Notes: a model not told the origin generated them from the sequence alone. A DNA stretch of 64,000 nt from Steinernema hermaphroditum (GCA_030435675.1 CM059625.1:17360001-17424000), one strand, 5' to 3'; numbered from the stretch's first letter, positions 35,501 through 48,039 are shown. Made by a program: numbers and translations.

Positions 35501-37525
35501 CCTGTGTACGGAAACACAATGACGGAAATTGAAGTGGAAAAAAGCCGGCTTGGCGGACGTACCTCGTCTTCCAACTTTCTCAAGTTCTCTCCCTCGACCT
35601 CCAGCAGCTCCGTTTGAGTCTTCTCACTGTCGGCAAGCGTGCCCATATGCTTCTCGTGCCTCTCGATCTCACTTTCCTTCTGCTTAATTTTATCCTTGTG
35701 CGTTTCCTTGCGACGCTTCAAATGGTCAAGGGCGCTACGGCCACTGTCCTCTTGCTGCCGCATTCGGTCCAGTTGAGCATCCAAAGCACAGCACCGCTTC
35801 ATAGCAGTCTTTTTCAACACCTCATACTCCTTTTCCTGTGCCTCGGTCAACTGATGTTGTTGTTGTGACACCTGCTTGTGCTTTTTTATGGCATCAGCCT
35901 TATCCTTCTTCAGCTTACTGAAAGTCTCATGTGTTTAGGCACTACAACGAATCACCTACGCAATGCTCGATTCAATTTCCTTCATGTTCTTGCGGTGAGC
36001 TTCGGCAATCTTGTGTGCAGTAGCTTGGAGCCGTTTTGCGTTTGATAGCTTTTGCTGAGCATGGTGCACTTCTTCCTGGGCCTTCATCTGTTCGGGCTTT
36101 TGCAGGTGGACTTGTTTCTCTTTAACACCGAGTTTCTGATCGCATTTGTGCATTCCACGCAAAGCAGTTTTCAAATCCTTTTGTGCGTTAAGCAAGCTTT
36201 CTTGTGCATGTCGTGTTTTCTGATCGTACTCTTCAAGCTCTTCTCGCTTTTCCTCAATTAGTCGAATGGCTTTTGCTTTATCCCGTTCAGCATAGAAGAG
36301 CTGTACGAGGTGAACGTCCCTATTCTTCGAGTTCTAAAGTGATTTGGTTGCAAACACTGTAAATGAAAGATCACGAACCATTTCCTCGTTTAACCTGTTG
36401 TACTTTTCAGCTTCTGTTTGCTCAATTCTCGCTTCGCGCTTCTCAGCCGCGATACTTCGACGCTTATTCATGTTTACGTGGGCATCATTCTCCGCCTTTG
36501 TGACCTCCGCCTTCAGTTTAACGTAGTCGTTTTGATATTCATTGGATCTGTAACAGAATAATTGTCATGTGATAGTAAGCGAATTCTTTAATGCCACAGT
36601 CATCCACTACAAAATCTTCGAAAAGCCTCTCAACAAACCCTCCTATTCTTGTTATCTAGTATCTCATGTCTATTGAATTTGAAAGATTACTGTATGATGG
36701 TGCCGTTCTGTTAGTCAACCCACCTGGACAGCTCTTCAAACATCTGCGTACGCTCCTTCGGATTTTTCATAGCCACGGATTCTACTCTGCCTTGATAAAC
36801 AAGAAAGTTCTTGGCTTTGATGAAAATATTGATGGACTCCATGGCGCCGTTGTACTCTTGTGGCGAGCATACAGTGTTGTTAATGCGGTATTCAGACGAG
36901 CCGGAGTGCACAGCACGAGTGAAGATCGTGGTGCTTCCATCGTCGTTGACGTAGTGCATTGAAACATGACATCGACTGGCCACCGGCTTATTCACAGGGG
37001 CACCGTGAATCAGGTCCTACGGCAATACATAAGTTGCACAGCCAGGAATTGCAATACTTACGCCAAGTTTCCTGACACGAAGGCTGCTTGCTTTTTCACC
37101 GAGCACGAAGCTAATGGCATCCATAAGATTGGATTTTCCTGAAAGCAGAAATATGCACATTTGCCGTTAAACACGAACAAGAATCTCAAATGTTAGGTGA
37201 TTCTCTTGTGATTTTCCTCAAACAGTGGATCAGATCTATGAACCATAAACGTGCATTTATCTTTGACCACTCAATGATGGCTGCGTTGTCACATGGATAC
37301 TTTTGGCAAATTTTCGCCGTATCATAGAATACCCTAACCAGAATACCGTGCTATCGAACTCTTCTTCCGGCAGGCCCTTTCATGCTACAAATAATATCGT
37401 AAGCACTAGCACATACCCGATCCATTGGGTCCAATAATTGCGGTGAACTGCTTGAAGGGGCCAATGGTGGTCTTTCCACTGTATGACTTGAAATTTTCGA
37501 TTTCAAGCAAGTGAAGGCGCCCCAT
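32565..37525 (-). CDS. him-1: Cohesin subunit SMC1
   Basis: Leftward gene with about ten introns. It starts at the ATG 37525-37523 ([17 protein letters not shown]) and ends at TAA 32567-32565. The N-terminal ATPase half has Walker A GPNGSG joined to [15 protein letters not shown] across an intron near 37420-37140, then [12 protein letters not shown] (Q-loop region). Long coiled coil follows (about 36600-35180), then a hinge (34320-35180) with [19 protein letters not shown] and a GVISGGG loop, then a second coiled coil. The C-terminal half has the signature [14 protein letters not shown] and Walker [17 protein letters not shown] near 32900. SMC1 pairs with SMC3 and a kleisin to form the cohesin ring; in C. 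elegans the gene is him-1. All ATPase motifs are intact. Confidence 0.95.
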
Positions 37526-38294
37526 CCTTCAACTTGTTACGGGGTAGTTCTGAAAAACGAGTCAGCTTAAGTACGTATTGCTCTGCGAGAAAATCGATAC
37601 TAGCACAGACGAAAAACTACTTCACGCATAAAAAAAATTCCACAGAAGCTGCCGTATCGCAATTAGTAATTCGCGCAAAGCGGACAAAACAGCAACAGCA
37701 AAAAAACAGGCGCTTCTTTTCAAACAGACGGTCCCATCGCTCTGCGCGCGCTTTTGGCGCGAAATAGATCATAATGCTCACATCTTCGTACCCGATTCGC
37801 GCCGCACCGCTCTCATGCACCGCCGTACCCACTCTGTCGAGAACGATCGTAGATAACGAGATTCACACTGCACGATTGACATAATACGATTCGATGAAGC
37901 TGTTTGGCTATGATCGCTTTGTCACTATCGTCGCTGAAACACTTTTCTGATATTCGTTCCTCTTCACACTCTTGGACTCCTGGCACAGTGCTAAACTCAG
38001 CTGACAATGCCAACGCCCAAGCAGGCACATAAAAGACGAAAATGTAAATGTTTCGCTATGAACCGATGTGAATTCATGTGAAGTCGTGATGTGAAAAGCA
38101 TTTCTATCGCATCCGTTTCCTCTTCACTTATTTCAATGCCAATGGTGTGAACTTTGGTTTCACTTCGTTGTCGTGTTGTGAATCTTTTTTTTTGTCTGAA
38201 GTTTCAGCATCAATATAGCACGATCACTGCTACAGACACTGCACTACAGACACTAGATTAATCTGTTTCAGCGAACCGCACACATGGCGTTGGC
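37526..38294. promoter_or_regulatory. Divergent promoter region SMC1 / GON-4
   Basis: About 770 bp between two divergent start codons. A TCTGTTTCAG acceptor ending at 38271 precedes the GON-4 start by 23 bases, consistent with trans-splicing or a 5' UTR intron. No TATA-like element can be assigned. Confidence 0.45.
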
Positions 38295-38298
38295 ATGA
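38284..38298 (+). promoter_or_regulatory. Four-codon upstream ORF overlapping the GON-4 start
   Basis: After the acceptor at 38271 the first ATG (38284) opens ATG GCG TTG GCA TGA. The stop overlaps the main ATG (38295) in the ATGA arrangement. In the predicted mature 5' UTR it is the first start codon met, so it could reduce or couple translation of GON-4. Confidence 0.55.
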
Positions 38299-41200
38299 GC
38301 AGGACAGATTCGCAACGACTTCTTGAGCATGGTCAGCAGCCGGCTGCCTCCTCCGAAGTGGAGACTGCTCCATGCACGTCATTTACGTCTGATCCGTCAA
38401 CATCATTTTCATCGGAATGTGGTCAAATCGCCAAACTCGTAAAACAACACGAGGGAAGTGGTTCGAATATGAAGAACGTCAAGGAAATTGTCGCAGTAAG
38501 GCTCCTTCGAAAGATTTGAATTTCCTCAATTTTCCACAGGAACTATGTAAAAACCCAGACAAGATAAACTATGTTCTGGGACTGCTAAAAGACACCAACA
38601 ATGAAGCGCTGGATGGTAGAAAAGTGACGCGCTCAATGACCAGGAACGAAGCGGCTGTACCAACAGTGAACTTTAGGCCGATTCAGCCGCCACTGACATT
38701 TCTGGATCTGAACTTCGCAGAAGATGACGATGAAGAGTACATCCCCGACATGGTAAGTACATGACAATGTGCTAAAAAGTATGTGTTCCGACAAATTTTT
38801 GTGTGCCGTTGTCCCTCAAATCCCCTCTCAGCTAAGAGCATCCAGTTGGCCATAGTTCTCAATTCCTAAACATTTTTATTTTTAGGAACCTGCTGCTGAT
38901 GATCCAGATGACAATACCTTTTTCTCCCAATCCGACATCGACAGTGAATCAACAGTGAGTGCCATGAACAGAACGTATCAACTTCGCTCCCACTCGCGGA
39001 TTCTCGATTTTCCTGAATGCATTCTGGAAGAAGACGCAGACGATCCAATTTATCTTAGCCGTGTCGATAACGACGACTACATTAATTTTATCAATAACAC
39101 CTTCCATGGTACTATGGAGTGTATGAACTGCATCCGTTCAACTCGCGCTTACGGTATTTCGTTTCAGACAGCGAGCTGGACCTTGACGATCCCGATGACC
39201 CGGATTTCGTGCCTACAGAGCTGGATGAATACGATAATGAACAGGAACTGAACTTAAATATTCCAAGTAGGTCATGAATGTGACCCTCTGATACACTTTA
39301 TGATTTTAGCAAGGGAGAAGCATCTGCTGTTATCAGATATCATTGATGTGCCACAGCAAGAGCCACCTTTAGAACAGTGCGTACAGGAGGAAACACCACC
39401 TCACTCGTCGGAGATGACTTGTACCGTTGATACAGTACTAACGTCTGACACCTTAGTGAATATTAAAGACGGTCATATACCGAAATTCACAGACGAAGAA
39501 CGGAATCAGCTAAAAGATCAAATGGCCATGGTGAGTATAATATGACAGCGTATTCTGTCAAGTGATATTTCTGTAATTCAGCCATTTTTTTTTTGCCTTA
39601 ACATTTTTACACGTTTCTGAACGTGGTCCTCTTACTCAAGTTCAAGTAGTGTGTTATTTTCCGCATACATAATATGAATATCCTTTTATGATTAACATCA
39701 GGTTGAATAGGTTGAATTTATTGTGCATGTTTTTTCAACTTACGGAGACTTCCGTTTTTCAGCATGTACAACAACTAATGCAAACTGTTATGATCACTTA
39801 CGACACGGACGGGCTTCATGAGGACCACAATGAGGCACTTCAGATGATGGTTTGATTTTCTTTAATAGACTCTCGTAAAAGTCTTGATTTAGCAAGATCT
39901 GGTTACTGCCGCCAACACATCACCTTTATCCCATTTCGCGGTCGCCAATGTTCCCAGTGCTGTTGAAACGCTCGAAAACTTCCTCTCGCAACTTGTCGTT
40001 TGGCCCGACATCTTCTCGAACGAATTGTTCAAGTCTCATTTGTGGCAGTTCCCTTCGCATAAGGTCATGTGGACACTGGCCAACTCGTCGGCCGTACTGT
40101 ACCCAGAATTGCTCATTGTTCAAAGAGCGCAGGCGTTTCGAGAGCCGTACAACAAGTTTATTGAAAGCGAAAATCTCCTGCTGGCCATGGCTTTGCTCCA
40201 ATTCAATCACGTTAAGCATTCATCGTGTGCCAATAGAACCGGAAAGAACCATCTTATAGCGAAATTGATGCTTGCTAATAAGACGTCCAGTCAGATCAAG
40301 TACCACATGAAGAACATTCGAAACAAGACCTCGGAAGTTTATCAGCTTATTACGGTACGATGAAAATTCCATCTCTAGTCACAGTAATCAAGCGCTGCTT
40401 GCAGAAAGCAGAAAAGTCCCGAGGTGGAGAACGCATTGAGTTTCCTCGATTCACCTATGTGAGAATTGATGAAGGACCTCCGCTTCAATGGGACCCGGAG
40501 TGTCCTGTGCAACCATTCTGGCTCAAGGTAAGAAAGGTAACGCCTACCATACATACCGTTCTCGGACTTTTAGGAACTACGCAAGAGCTTATTTTCCCAA
40601 TCAAAACACAGGACTGTGACAGAGTTACCTCGGAACGCTGTTATACAAATACAGTATGACACACCCGGCTCTAATGTTGTGGAACATCAGATCGCGGAAA
40701 ACAACGAAAACGTTCCAGTTGAATCTGTTTCCGTTCAATGTTCCAAAGTACAACATGTTCCCGTTCAAGCTGCAACTATCGAACTCCAGACGTCACCTAG
40801 CAGTAGTAATTTAACCGTGCGGCAAACTCACAGCGAAGCTAGTGTCTGCAAACTTGATATTACGAGCAACAAGCCAGAAAAGCGGGATGTCGCAATTGAT
40901 GATGAGGATACTGATGTCACCGAGATTCTGGAAGAGGGACATGTACCGATATGCCAGTCAACGCCAAAGAAGAATCCAGTTCACGTAAATAAAGGAAATC
41001 GGTCGGAGAAAGACAAATGGAGAGAGAGAGAAATGGGAAAACAACCGACGGTTACGGATGTTGCTACTGAGCCTAGCAAAGTACAGACGCAGGACAAAGG
41101 TACGAGCATGACGGAAGATCAACTAGACGATGTTATCATCACTGAAACGGATATCACATTTGAAGAAGTATGCCTAGACGAAACTTTTGAAGCGGACATA

Positions 41201-42863
41201 TCTATCTGTGAAGAAATTGATATCTCAGAAATGAACGGGCAGGTCGAAGCTCAGCTGAACAAGCCGTCCATAACACAATCAAAACCGTTCTGTCCCAGGA
41301 ATGAAGACTCCCTTCTTTGGGTAAACAACGACGAAGACGGACTCACAAACTCTACATTCCGGATCCAAACTCCGAGGCCGTATGAAGCTAATGGCACTGA
41401 TCCTCATGAAGTCCTTGGGTCAAAAACTCCGACCAAAGTCGTAGACCCATGGGCCGACGACTCGTGCTCTGTTCCTGCCCATCTGAGAACGCCGAATTTT
41501 TCAAAGGAATGCGAACAAAGTGTACAAATTACGCCCAAGAAGAAATCGACGGCTTCGAGAAGAATATTCGAGATCGATCCCCCGGATGTGCAAGAGTCAA
41601 ACTTGCTTTCACCGGTGAAAAAGGCTTCGTCGCGACGAAAAGAGACCGATTTTGAAAGGGCGCGCTGTGTTAACGACCACAGCAGACGCTCCGATCAGAT
41701 GGCGATTCTGTCGCAGATCATCTGGGAAGACATCCGAGTTCGACTTTTCATGCACGATCACGTTTTGGTTGAACTTCAGAAGGTCGTCGAACTGAACAGC
41801 TCCGCTGAGGATGTGTTGCGAAAGTTGGGGAAAGTGGTGGAAAAACAACACGACGCCGTTTTATATCTCATCGCTTTTCTCATACCTCAAGACCTTTGGC
41901 CGACAGATCTACGCAACAATCACACATGCCTTAACATGCGCACCGCTTTGCAACGGATTCTTGTTGTCGAAGCTTTTCATGCAAAAGCTGTCCGACGATC
42001 GGCTATAAAAAATATTTTTACTGCAGTTGCTAGGCTTGGTAAGCTCTCGTAATGTGAGGCATCCTTTATGAGTGAATTTAGGGGATGGTTGTTCGGCTCA
42101 GCAACTCTTTGACAAGCTCAACAAACATTTCGGATCGCACAAAATTCTTTGGTCACAACTGGAGGAACTTTTTCCCGACGCTTGCTTTAATAAAAGGTAA
42201 GTGGTTTATATTCCATCAGTGACGCCGTCATACGCCCTTTCAGAGTTCTCCCAAATGAGTATGAGCAGTACAATCTGTACGACAGTGACCATGGAGAAGA
42301 TGTCGAGCAATATGAGAAAATCGACATAAATTCTGCCCTCGGAAAAATGTCACATCGTGTACCGCATAGTGTAAGCTCTGTGCTTCCAAATTTAAACCAA
42401 AGAAAGCTCATTTCAGGTGAGCATTGACAGGGGTCGTGTGTATGTACGACAAAATGGTCGACAGGTGCAGGTAGATTTCTCGAGCTTAGCCGAAGAGAAC
42501 AGTGACAGAACCACAAGCGAGTCGAATGCCAAGCGTCGAAGGCAGAGCAACGATAAGGTGAAAGAGATCAGGTTACAAGTTGCGGACACCGTTGTGCAAC
42601 ACTACTCCGAACAGCACCAGCAGAACTCAACGTATGGAAATAGAATTCCGTGGGCTGAGGAGAACGACGACGCCATGATCGTGTGCCTCGAACGGCTCGA
42701 TTACAAAATCGACGAGTCAGTTCAAATGTACATAAAAGAAGGTCTGCATGCCGGCACTGTGAAGCCTTCGGCAGATGAAATTAAGACGCGAATGACCCTT
42801 CTCAGAGATCTCGTATCAGACTACATCGCAACGAAAGAAAGGACATCTATAACATTACGGTAG
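38295..42863 (+). CDS. gon-4: GON-4 / GON4L-like nuclear protein
   Basis: Exons: 38295-38495, 38540-38752, 38886-39108, 39168-39266, 39310-39530, 39763-39849, 39893-40353, 40405-40527, 40574 to about 42038, about 42081-42198, 42243-42372, about 42418-42863. The early acidic part has NPDKINYVLGLLKDT and the basic RKVTRSMTRNEA block of GON4L. The conserved core has IPKFTDEERNQLKDQMA, HKVMWTLANSSAVLYPELL and LLLAMALLQF, matching the GON4L region that meets transcriptional corepressors. The C-terminus has a SANT/Myb-like segment starting IPWAEENDDAMIVCLERL. In C. elegans gon-4 controls the timing of gonadal cell division. A large low-complexity exon (40574-42038) separates core and C-terminus. 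Confidence 0.88.
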
Positions 42864-42919
42864 CACATAAAGTAAATATTCACTTAGAAGTACGGGTCCA
42901 ACTGGAAGTGATACGTTCT

Positions 42920-44553
42920 CTACAGAAAGTCGTCAGCTCTGAACGATCGCTCAATATCTGCGACTTTTCTGGTTAATTCATGCAACTGATTCTCCATGTT
43001 AATGTAAATGTGATGTGGTATGGCCGGTTGTTGCAATCGTAGTTGCTCCAAAACCTGGCTGAGTGTCGTCTTCGACGTTAGTGCGAAGTCAATCAGCTGA
43101 TTATTCTGCGCTCTTTGAGTGGCAAGGGCGATGCGTAGCCTGCGGATCTCCTCTTCAGCAGTGCTATTGTCAGCTGCCCGAGTGCTCATCTGAAAGATGA
43201 CTCGATACAGATCAGTCAAAATTTGCTCCTCAAATGCAGTTGCTCTCAGATTTTTTTCGAACTGTACTCGCAACTAGGGAGAAAATGAAAGTTATTCTCG
43301 GAAACAGAATAACTAAAGGATCTGACTTTCTACGAAACTGATCAATTTGCCCTTCTGCTGATAACTTACCGCATTTCGATCACTTCGTCCATCGTAATGT
43401 GCCTCCGGTTCCGTAGCAATAACACCGTTGGACTTGAAACGTTCGATCACATTGACCAACTTCTTCCTCGGACCAAATGGTATAATACCTAATTTATACA
43501 AATCACTGTCAGTAAGTCGGAAGAACGTCCGTAGATTGATATGATTCTGTTCGAAGATGTCTTGATATTTCTCCAGCTTCAAGACCCGCAAAAGAGCAGA
43601 AACAGACGTGATTTCTGCATTGTCGTTTTGTGCTGTTTTCCACTTCAACGACGATGTTTTATTTAAATGCAGTAAAACCCCACAGCCATACCTCATCGAT
43701 GGCTTTCTGAATCTTTGGGTAGTCGGCGGCAAGCGTCAAGCCATTCTCGCGGGCATTGTTTACTTTGAACGGATCGCCGTCCTAAATTCTGCCATTTTGT
43801 CTTTCAGCGCTTCAATGAAGTTACTTTTTGTAGTAATACTCCCAAGATCAGTTCGTGGCCGGCCCCGCAAGCAATAAGAGTTGGAGTCATCCCTTTGAGG
43901 TCAGGGAAGTTCGGGTCCGCACCATACTCGAGCAGCAGTTCTGCTGCATTCAGCTGCGAGCACTGTACTGCGTAATGTAATGCTGTACATCCGCTCTGAT
44001 CGGATATGGTTAAATCGCTCTTTTTTACTAGAGATTTCACCTAAATGCGGTGTATTGTCCAACGTAATCAAGAACGGCCTCGTTTTTCATCGAAAAACAT
44101 CTTAATCTTCTGAACATAGAACTCACCGTACTCATATTACCACAAGAAGCCGCAAGCATAAGTGCCGTTTGTCCCTTAGCATTCTTCTGATTTACACAAC
44201 CAGGCACAACTTGTAGAATATATTCGCAAACGTTGTCATGACCCAAATATGCAGCATACATTAGTGCTGTCCATTTCGAAACGTTCTCTTTCTTTGCATT
44301 TGCTCCTCTACTAATCAAATCCTGTGACAATGAAACAAATCCACGAAGCCAAGTCGCTTACTTGCACTACGTCGACTGCTCCAACGCTCGAAGCAGTGAG
44401 AATGTCGGCCACATACGCATCGTCGTTTTGTATTTGTGGCAGCGGGAGTTGATCAAACGCACGCAGAAAATCTACATTGCGGTCCTCGTCCAAAGGGGGA
44501 TAGGTCAACGGCGGTTTCGCAGAAAATCTCACAGAGCGCTGATCCAACGACAT
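42920..44553 (-). CDS. Ankyrin-repeat and SAM-domain protein (ANKS3-like)
   Basis: Leftward gene with the ATG at 44553-44551 (MSLDQRSVRF). Ankyrin repeats run over three exons: DILTASSVGAVDVVQ (near 44380), then KWTALMYAAYLGHDNVCEYI and GQTALMLAASCGNMSTV (44330-44120), then GCTALHYAVQCSQLNAAELL and PTLIACGAGHELILGVLL (44040-43810). A SAM domain follows near 43600-43410 (LEKYQDIFEQNHINLRTFF and LYKLGIIPFGPRKKLVNVI). A C-terminal coiled coil occupies 43273-42920. The order and the phrase pattern match ANKS3, a cilium-linked NPHP-module partner. The stop codon faces the GON-4 stop across 56 bases. Confidence 0.8.
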
Positions 44554-44599
44554 CAGTGAAAATAAGATATACCTAAGAAACACTCGTCAAAACAATGAG

Positions 44600-44898
44600 A
44601 TGGGCGAAGTCCGGGGGCGCGCAAGAGGCGAGCAGACTGACACGCACGCGCAACCTGTTCCGACTAGTCCTGTCTGTGAGCTGCAAAAGTTTGAGGATGG
44701 TTCAACGGTCATTGGTGAATTCCTCCCCGATACATATCCCTTACCCATAATCTTATTACTAGTTTGCATATCTTTTTGTAGATACTTAATGAGCCGTCTC
44801 GCATTTGTGTACCAAATCGTGGTGAATATTTCACTAAAACCCTTCCCGACGAGGCTTTCTTTGGAAGCAAACAACGAATAACAATCAAATCAAAGTAA
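44600..44898 (+). CDS. Candidate two-exon mini-gene
   Basis: ATG at 44600 opens about 50 codons with normal composition (CELQKFEDGSTVIGEFLP). A TTTTTGTAG acceptor at 44781 leads into a second open stretch ending at TAA 44898 (GEYFTKTLPDEAFFGSKQR). The best-looking donor (GTGAAT near 44715) gives the wrong phase, and the in-phase donor (GTCATT) is weak, so the join is uncertain. It starts 46 bases from the divergent ANKS3-like start. No family was recognised. Confidence 0.3.
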
Positions 44899-44950
44899 CA
44901 AAACAACTTTCAACAATCATATACAGTACTTCGATCTGCATAGACACGAA

Positions 44951-47012
44951 TTACCCGGATGCTTTCTTGCTTTTGACCATTTCAACTAGTTTCTTGTAGC
45001 GCCGCATACAATCTTTCTTCGTTTTGTTTTCAACCAAGGCAGCAATCTTGTCCCATCGTGCCGGATCACTCGAGGTATACATCTTCAGGCCTTCCTCTAG
45101 CCTCTTTTGTTCAAGAGCGCTCCAGTCGTCTTCCGATTTTGGTGCTGCCGTTTCACTGGTACCATTCACAATAACTCCATTTCCCAGCTTGTGCTGATCG
45201 GTTGCTGGTTTAAATTGCATATTTTGGACGGCTTTGACCTGAAGGGAGGAAGTTCAGAAGAATGTATTAGGAACACTGTGAAATACCTGCTTAATAACAT
45301 CTTTTTCTGTCTTGGGCCTTGTCGATTTATCCGTACGATGCTCGTTGATGTAAGCGGCCATCTGATTCCACCTGTCGACAGTACCAACAGGGAACGTTGT
45401 ACTAGCTTTAATCAACAGCTGATTCTCGTTCATTGTCCAGGAAGTCTTAACATCCTTTGCAGTAGAATTCACTTTTGCTTTCGTAGCTTCCGCTGTATCC
45501 TCCTTCCTACACTGAAATACAACAGTTTGACACAACCGCTATTAAAAAGAGTGTTCTTACCGCATTCAACATGAGATCAAGAGCGTCATCATACAACTTG
45601 ATGTCTGCTAGCTTGGCAGCTAGCTCATTTAAAACATCCTTATCAGCGGCTAGGCAGATACGCTCTACTTCCTCCATGCAACGCATCTGTTTTTCATGAC
45701 AGTCAGCCCAGTATTTCGATGAATCAGCTGCTTGACGAAGTGCTTTCCTTGCCTGCTGAAGTGCTTTCTTTCCAAGCTCGCGCTGTTTTTTTTCGTCCGC
45801 TGCCTTCTGCTTTTCTAGCCTCTCCTGCTCTTCACGTTTTCGTTGCTCCTCCTCTTGTCCAAGTCGTTCCTGTTCCTTCTTCTTCTGCTGCGCCAATCGA
45901 CGCTCAATTTTAGCTTGCTCCTTTTGCTGCTTGTCGAGCAGTTTGAAACGCTGTATCCTGGGGTCGGCGGAATATGCTATTTCAACGAGGGTGCGAACAC
46001 GTTTCATCTCCGCCTTGCGCTTCTTCTCACGTTCGGCCTAAAAACAATAACTTACTTGAGCTTATAGAATTATAGATAACACGGTACCTTGTTAGTTTTT
46101 TCGATTTGCCGCCGTTCCCAACGATCCTCACCACGTTCCTTGTCTTCCTCATCCAAGTAAGAAAACTCTCTCCATGTATCGAAATCGAACCAAAAGTCGT
46201 AGAAATGTTCGACATCCGCTCGTGGCGTACTGTCATCACCGAGCTCAGGGACTGGCTGCTTCGTCGAAAACCTAAGCCAAGATATATACGTTTGTTCAGT
46301 AACTCCATCATCTAACCTTGCGTTCATCTCGAACACCGATGTCAGAACATTGAAGAAGTTCTTTGCGTTAATATCACCAGCTGCTGGGATCTCGTCATCA
46401 AATGTCGGATCCACGGAGTCGTAAGCCTTCTGGTCACCAAGATAAAGCATATTGTAAGCGTTGATGATGCATGCGAAATATTCACTGTTTTCCCGCTTAT
46501 CTGGGTGATGGGATAGCGACTTTTGCTTATCTAAACAACAATAATAAGAAATTCCGGCAAGAGAATAATTCCTACATGCTAGCTTGATATCGTTCTTGGT
46601 AGCCTTGTAACGTAGCTTGCTGAGACCGAGCACTTTATAATGATCTTGATTTTTTGTATCCGTCGGATCCAATTTTTTCACGTATCGAAGGTATGCGTCG
46701 TCGTCGGGATCCATCTGCTTCAGCAAGGCCTCCAGATCGCCTTCTGAGCTATTCTTCGAAATCGTTCCTTGAGCTGTGTTAAGATTGCCAACATATACAG
46801 GGCTCGTGTCGATTCCCTTTTCCAGCTTTTCACGAACAACTGCGGCTTCGTACCAAATACCAGCCCTTTCAACGACGCGGCGCCGCGGAAGAAAGCCATA
46901 GATGGCAACAGCGAGATTCAGTTGTGTCCTGAAAATATTCAATTGATGAACTGAGAAATTATGAAAGGGACGATATCGTTCATACTCACGGTAACGCAAA
47001 ACTCTCGATCAT
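44951..47012 (-). CDS. dnj-11: DnaJ homolog subfamily C member 2 (zuotin/MPP11)
   Basis: Exon 1 is 47012-46990 (start 4 bases after TCTGACAG), joined in phase to the exon ending at 46928. The N-terminal zuotin head is followed by a J domain (HYKVLGLSKLRYKATKNDI near 46650; the HPD at 46510 as HHPDKRENSEYF), interrupted by an intron near 46540. The zuotin homology region follows (FYDFWFDFDTWREFSYLDEE near 46170; AYSADPRIQRFKLL near 45965). A highly charged helix covers 45950-45700. Two SANT domains close the protein (TWTMNENQLLIKA-type near 45440, as SWTMNENQLLIKAST; WSALEQKRLEEGLKMYTS near 45110). It ends near 44951. Zuotin is the ribosome-associated J-protein that works with Hsp70 on nascent chains; animal forms with SANT domains also act on chromatin. 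Confidence 0.92.
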
Positions 47013-47207
47013 CCCGCTGTCAGAGGAAATGAAAAATTGTGAGCTAGCGTTTTCAGTGTTAAGCACCAGGAGTTCTGTGTCACCATGAGTCTGAACAACG
47101 ATTTATAATGAAGGTCCTAAATATCTGGAAATTAAACTTTGAGGTTAACTTACATTACCAATCTGCTCGAAGATACTCAGAAGTGATGAGAAGGCCCTCT
47201 ACCAAGA

Positions 47208-47453
47208 ATGTCGATACCTGAAACAAAGGAAAATGTGCTTCATATGCAGAATTTTGCACGCTCATATTCGCAATTACTCAGAAAAGTTACAACACGAAAA
47301 TCCGCCTTGAAAGAATTTCGTCACATCTTGTCACTGATGCCGAGCGAGAGGAAGCGAAAGCTCTTAATGACATTCGAAGGCGTCATCAAAACGAGAGCAT
47401 TTAACAAGGTAAATAAAATCATAAGATACGAAAGACTTCAGCGAGAGCGTTAA
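47208..47453 (+). CDS. Possible small gene or first exon
   Basis: An acceptor-like GATACTCAG lies upstream at 47171-47179. The frame from the ATG at 47208 is basic and helical (SYSQLLRKVTTRKSALKEF; SLMPSERKRKLLMTFEGVI), a little like an LYR-type small protein. A donor-like AAG|GTAAAT at about 47408 suggests the last codons may be intron. No family can be named. Confidence 0.25.
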   Translation: MSIPETKENVLHMQNFARSYSQLLRKVTTRKSALKEFRHILSLMPSERKRKLLMTFEGVIKTRAFNKVNKIIRYERLQRER

Positions 47454-48039
47454 CAGAGCAGTAAATAGACGCGGCGAAAATCAGTTAAGTCATTTCAAAT
47501 TACTTTGAATGGTAAAAGTCAGACGTTCGGTTCGGCGTCGAATTTGCATGGGATTTTCGAAATGTGCCACTATTTCCACGACCATTTATGGGAGTCGAAT
47601 GGACTGAAAGGTAATCTAGAACACTGGAAATACAAAACCAATTGGAGAAGGAGATGTAATTCAGAACAAATTGCAGAAATCTCAATTACGAAATTTAAGT
47701 GCAGCTATCATGCACACTTATCGCAATTGAAGTAAAGGGCAAAACAATCATCTGAAAAATAGAAGCGTATTTTAGTGCCACACTACCACACGATAAAAAA
47801 CGACCGACTTTCGTACGATAAGCTAAGTACCAAGGCTTAAGTGTAAAAGATGCACTACGAACAACCGAACTTGTGATATTTCCATGTCCTACTTTCCAGC
47901 TGAGAGAGGGTCACGCTTAAATTGATTATTCGGACACTGAATTTGCCGATAAGGACCTGTCGATATGCGTGCCTATTTCGCAAACAACGCTCGTTCGTTG
48001 TACAGTCACAGCAAATCATTGACATTTTTGTTTTCAGTG
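47454..48039. other. Intergenic region upstream of KIAA2013-like gene
   Basis: No gene seen. It contains the TTTTCAG acceptor (48032-48037) directly before the next start codon. Confidence 0.4.
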
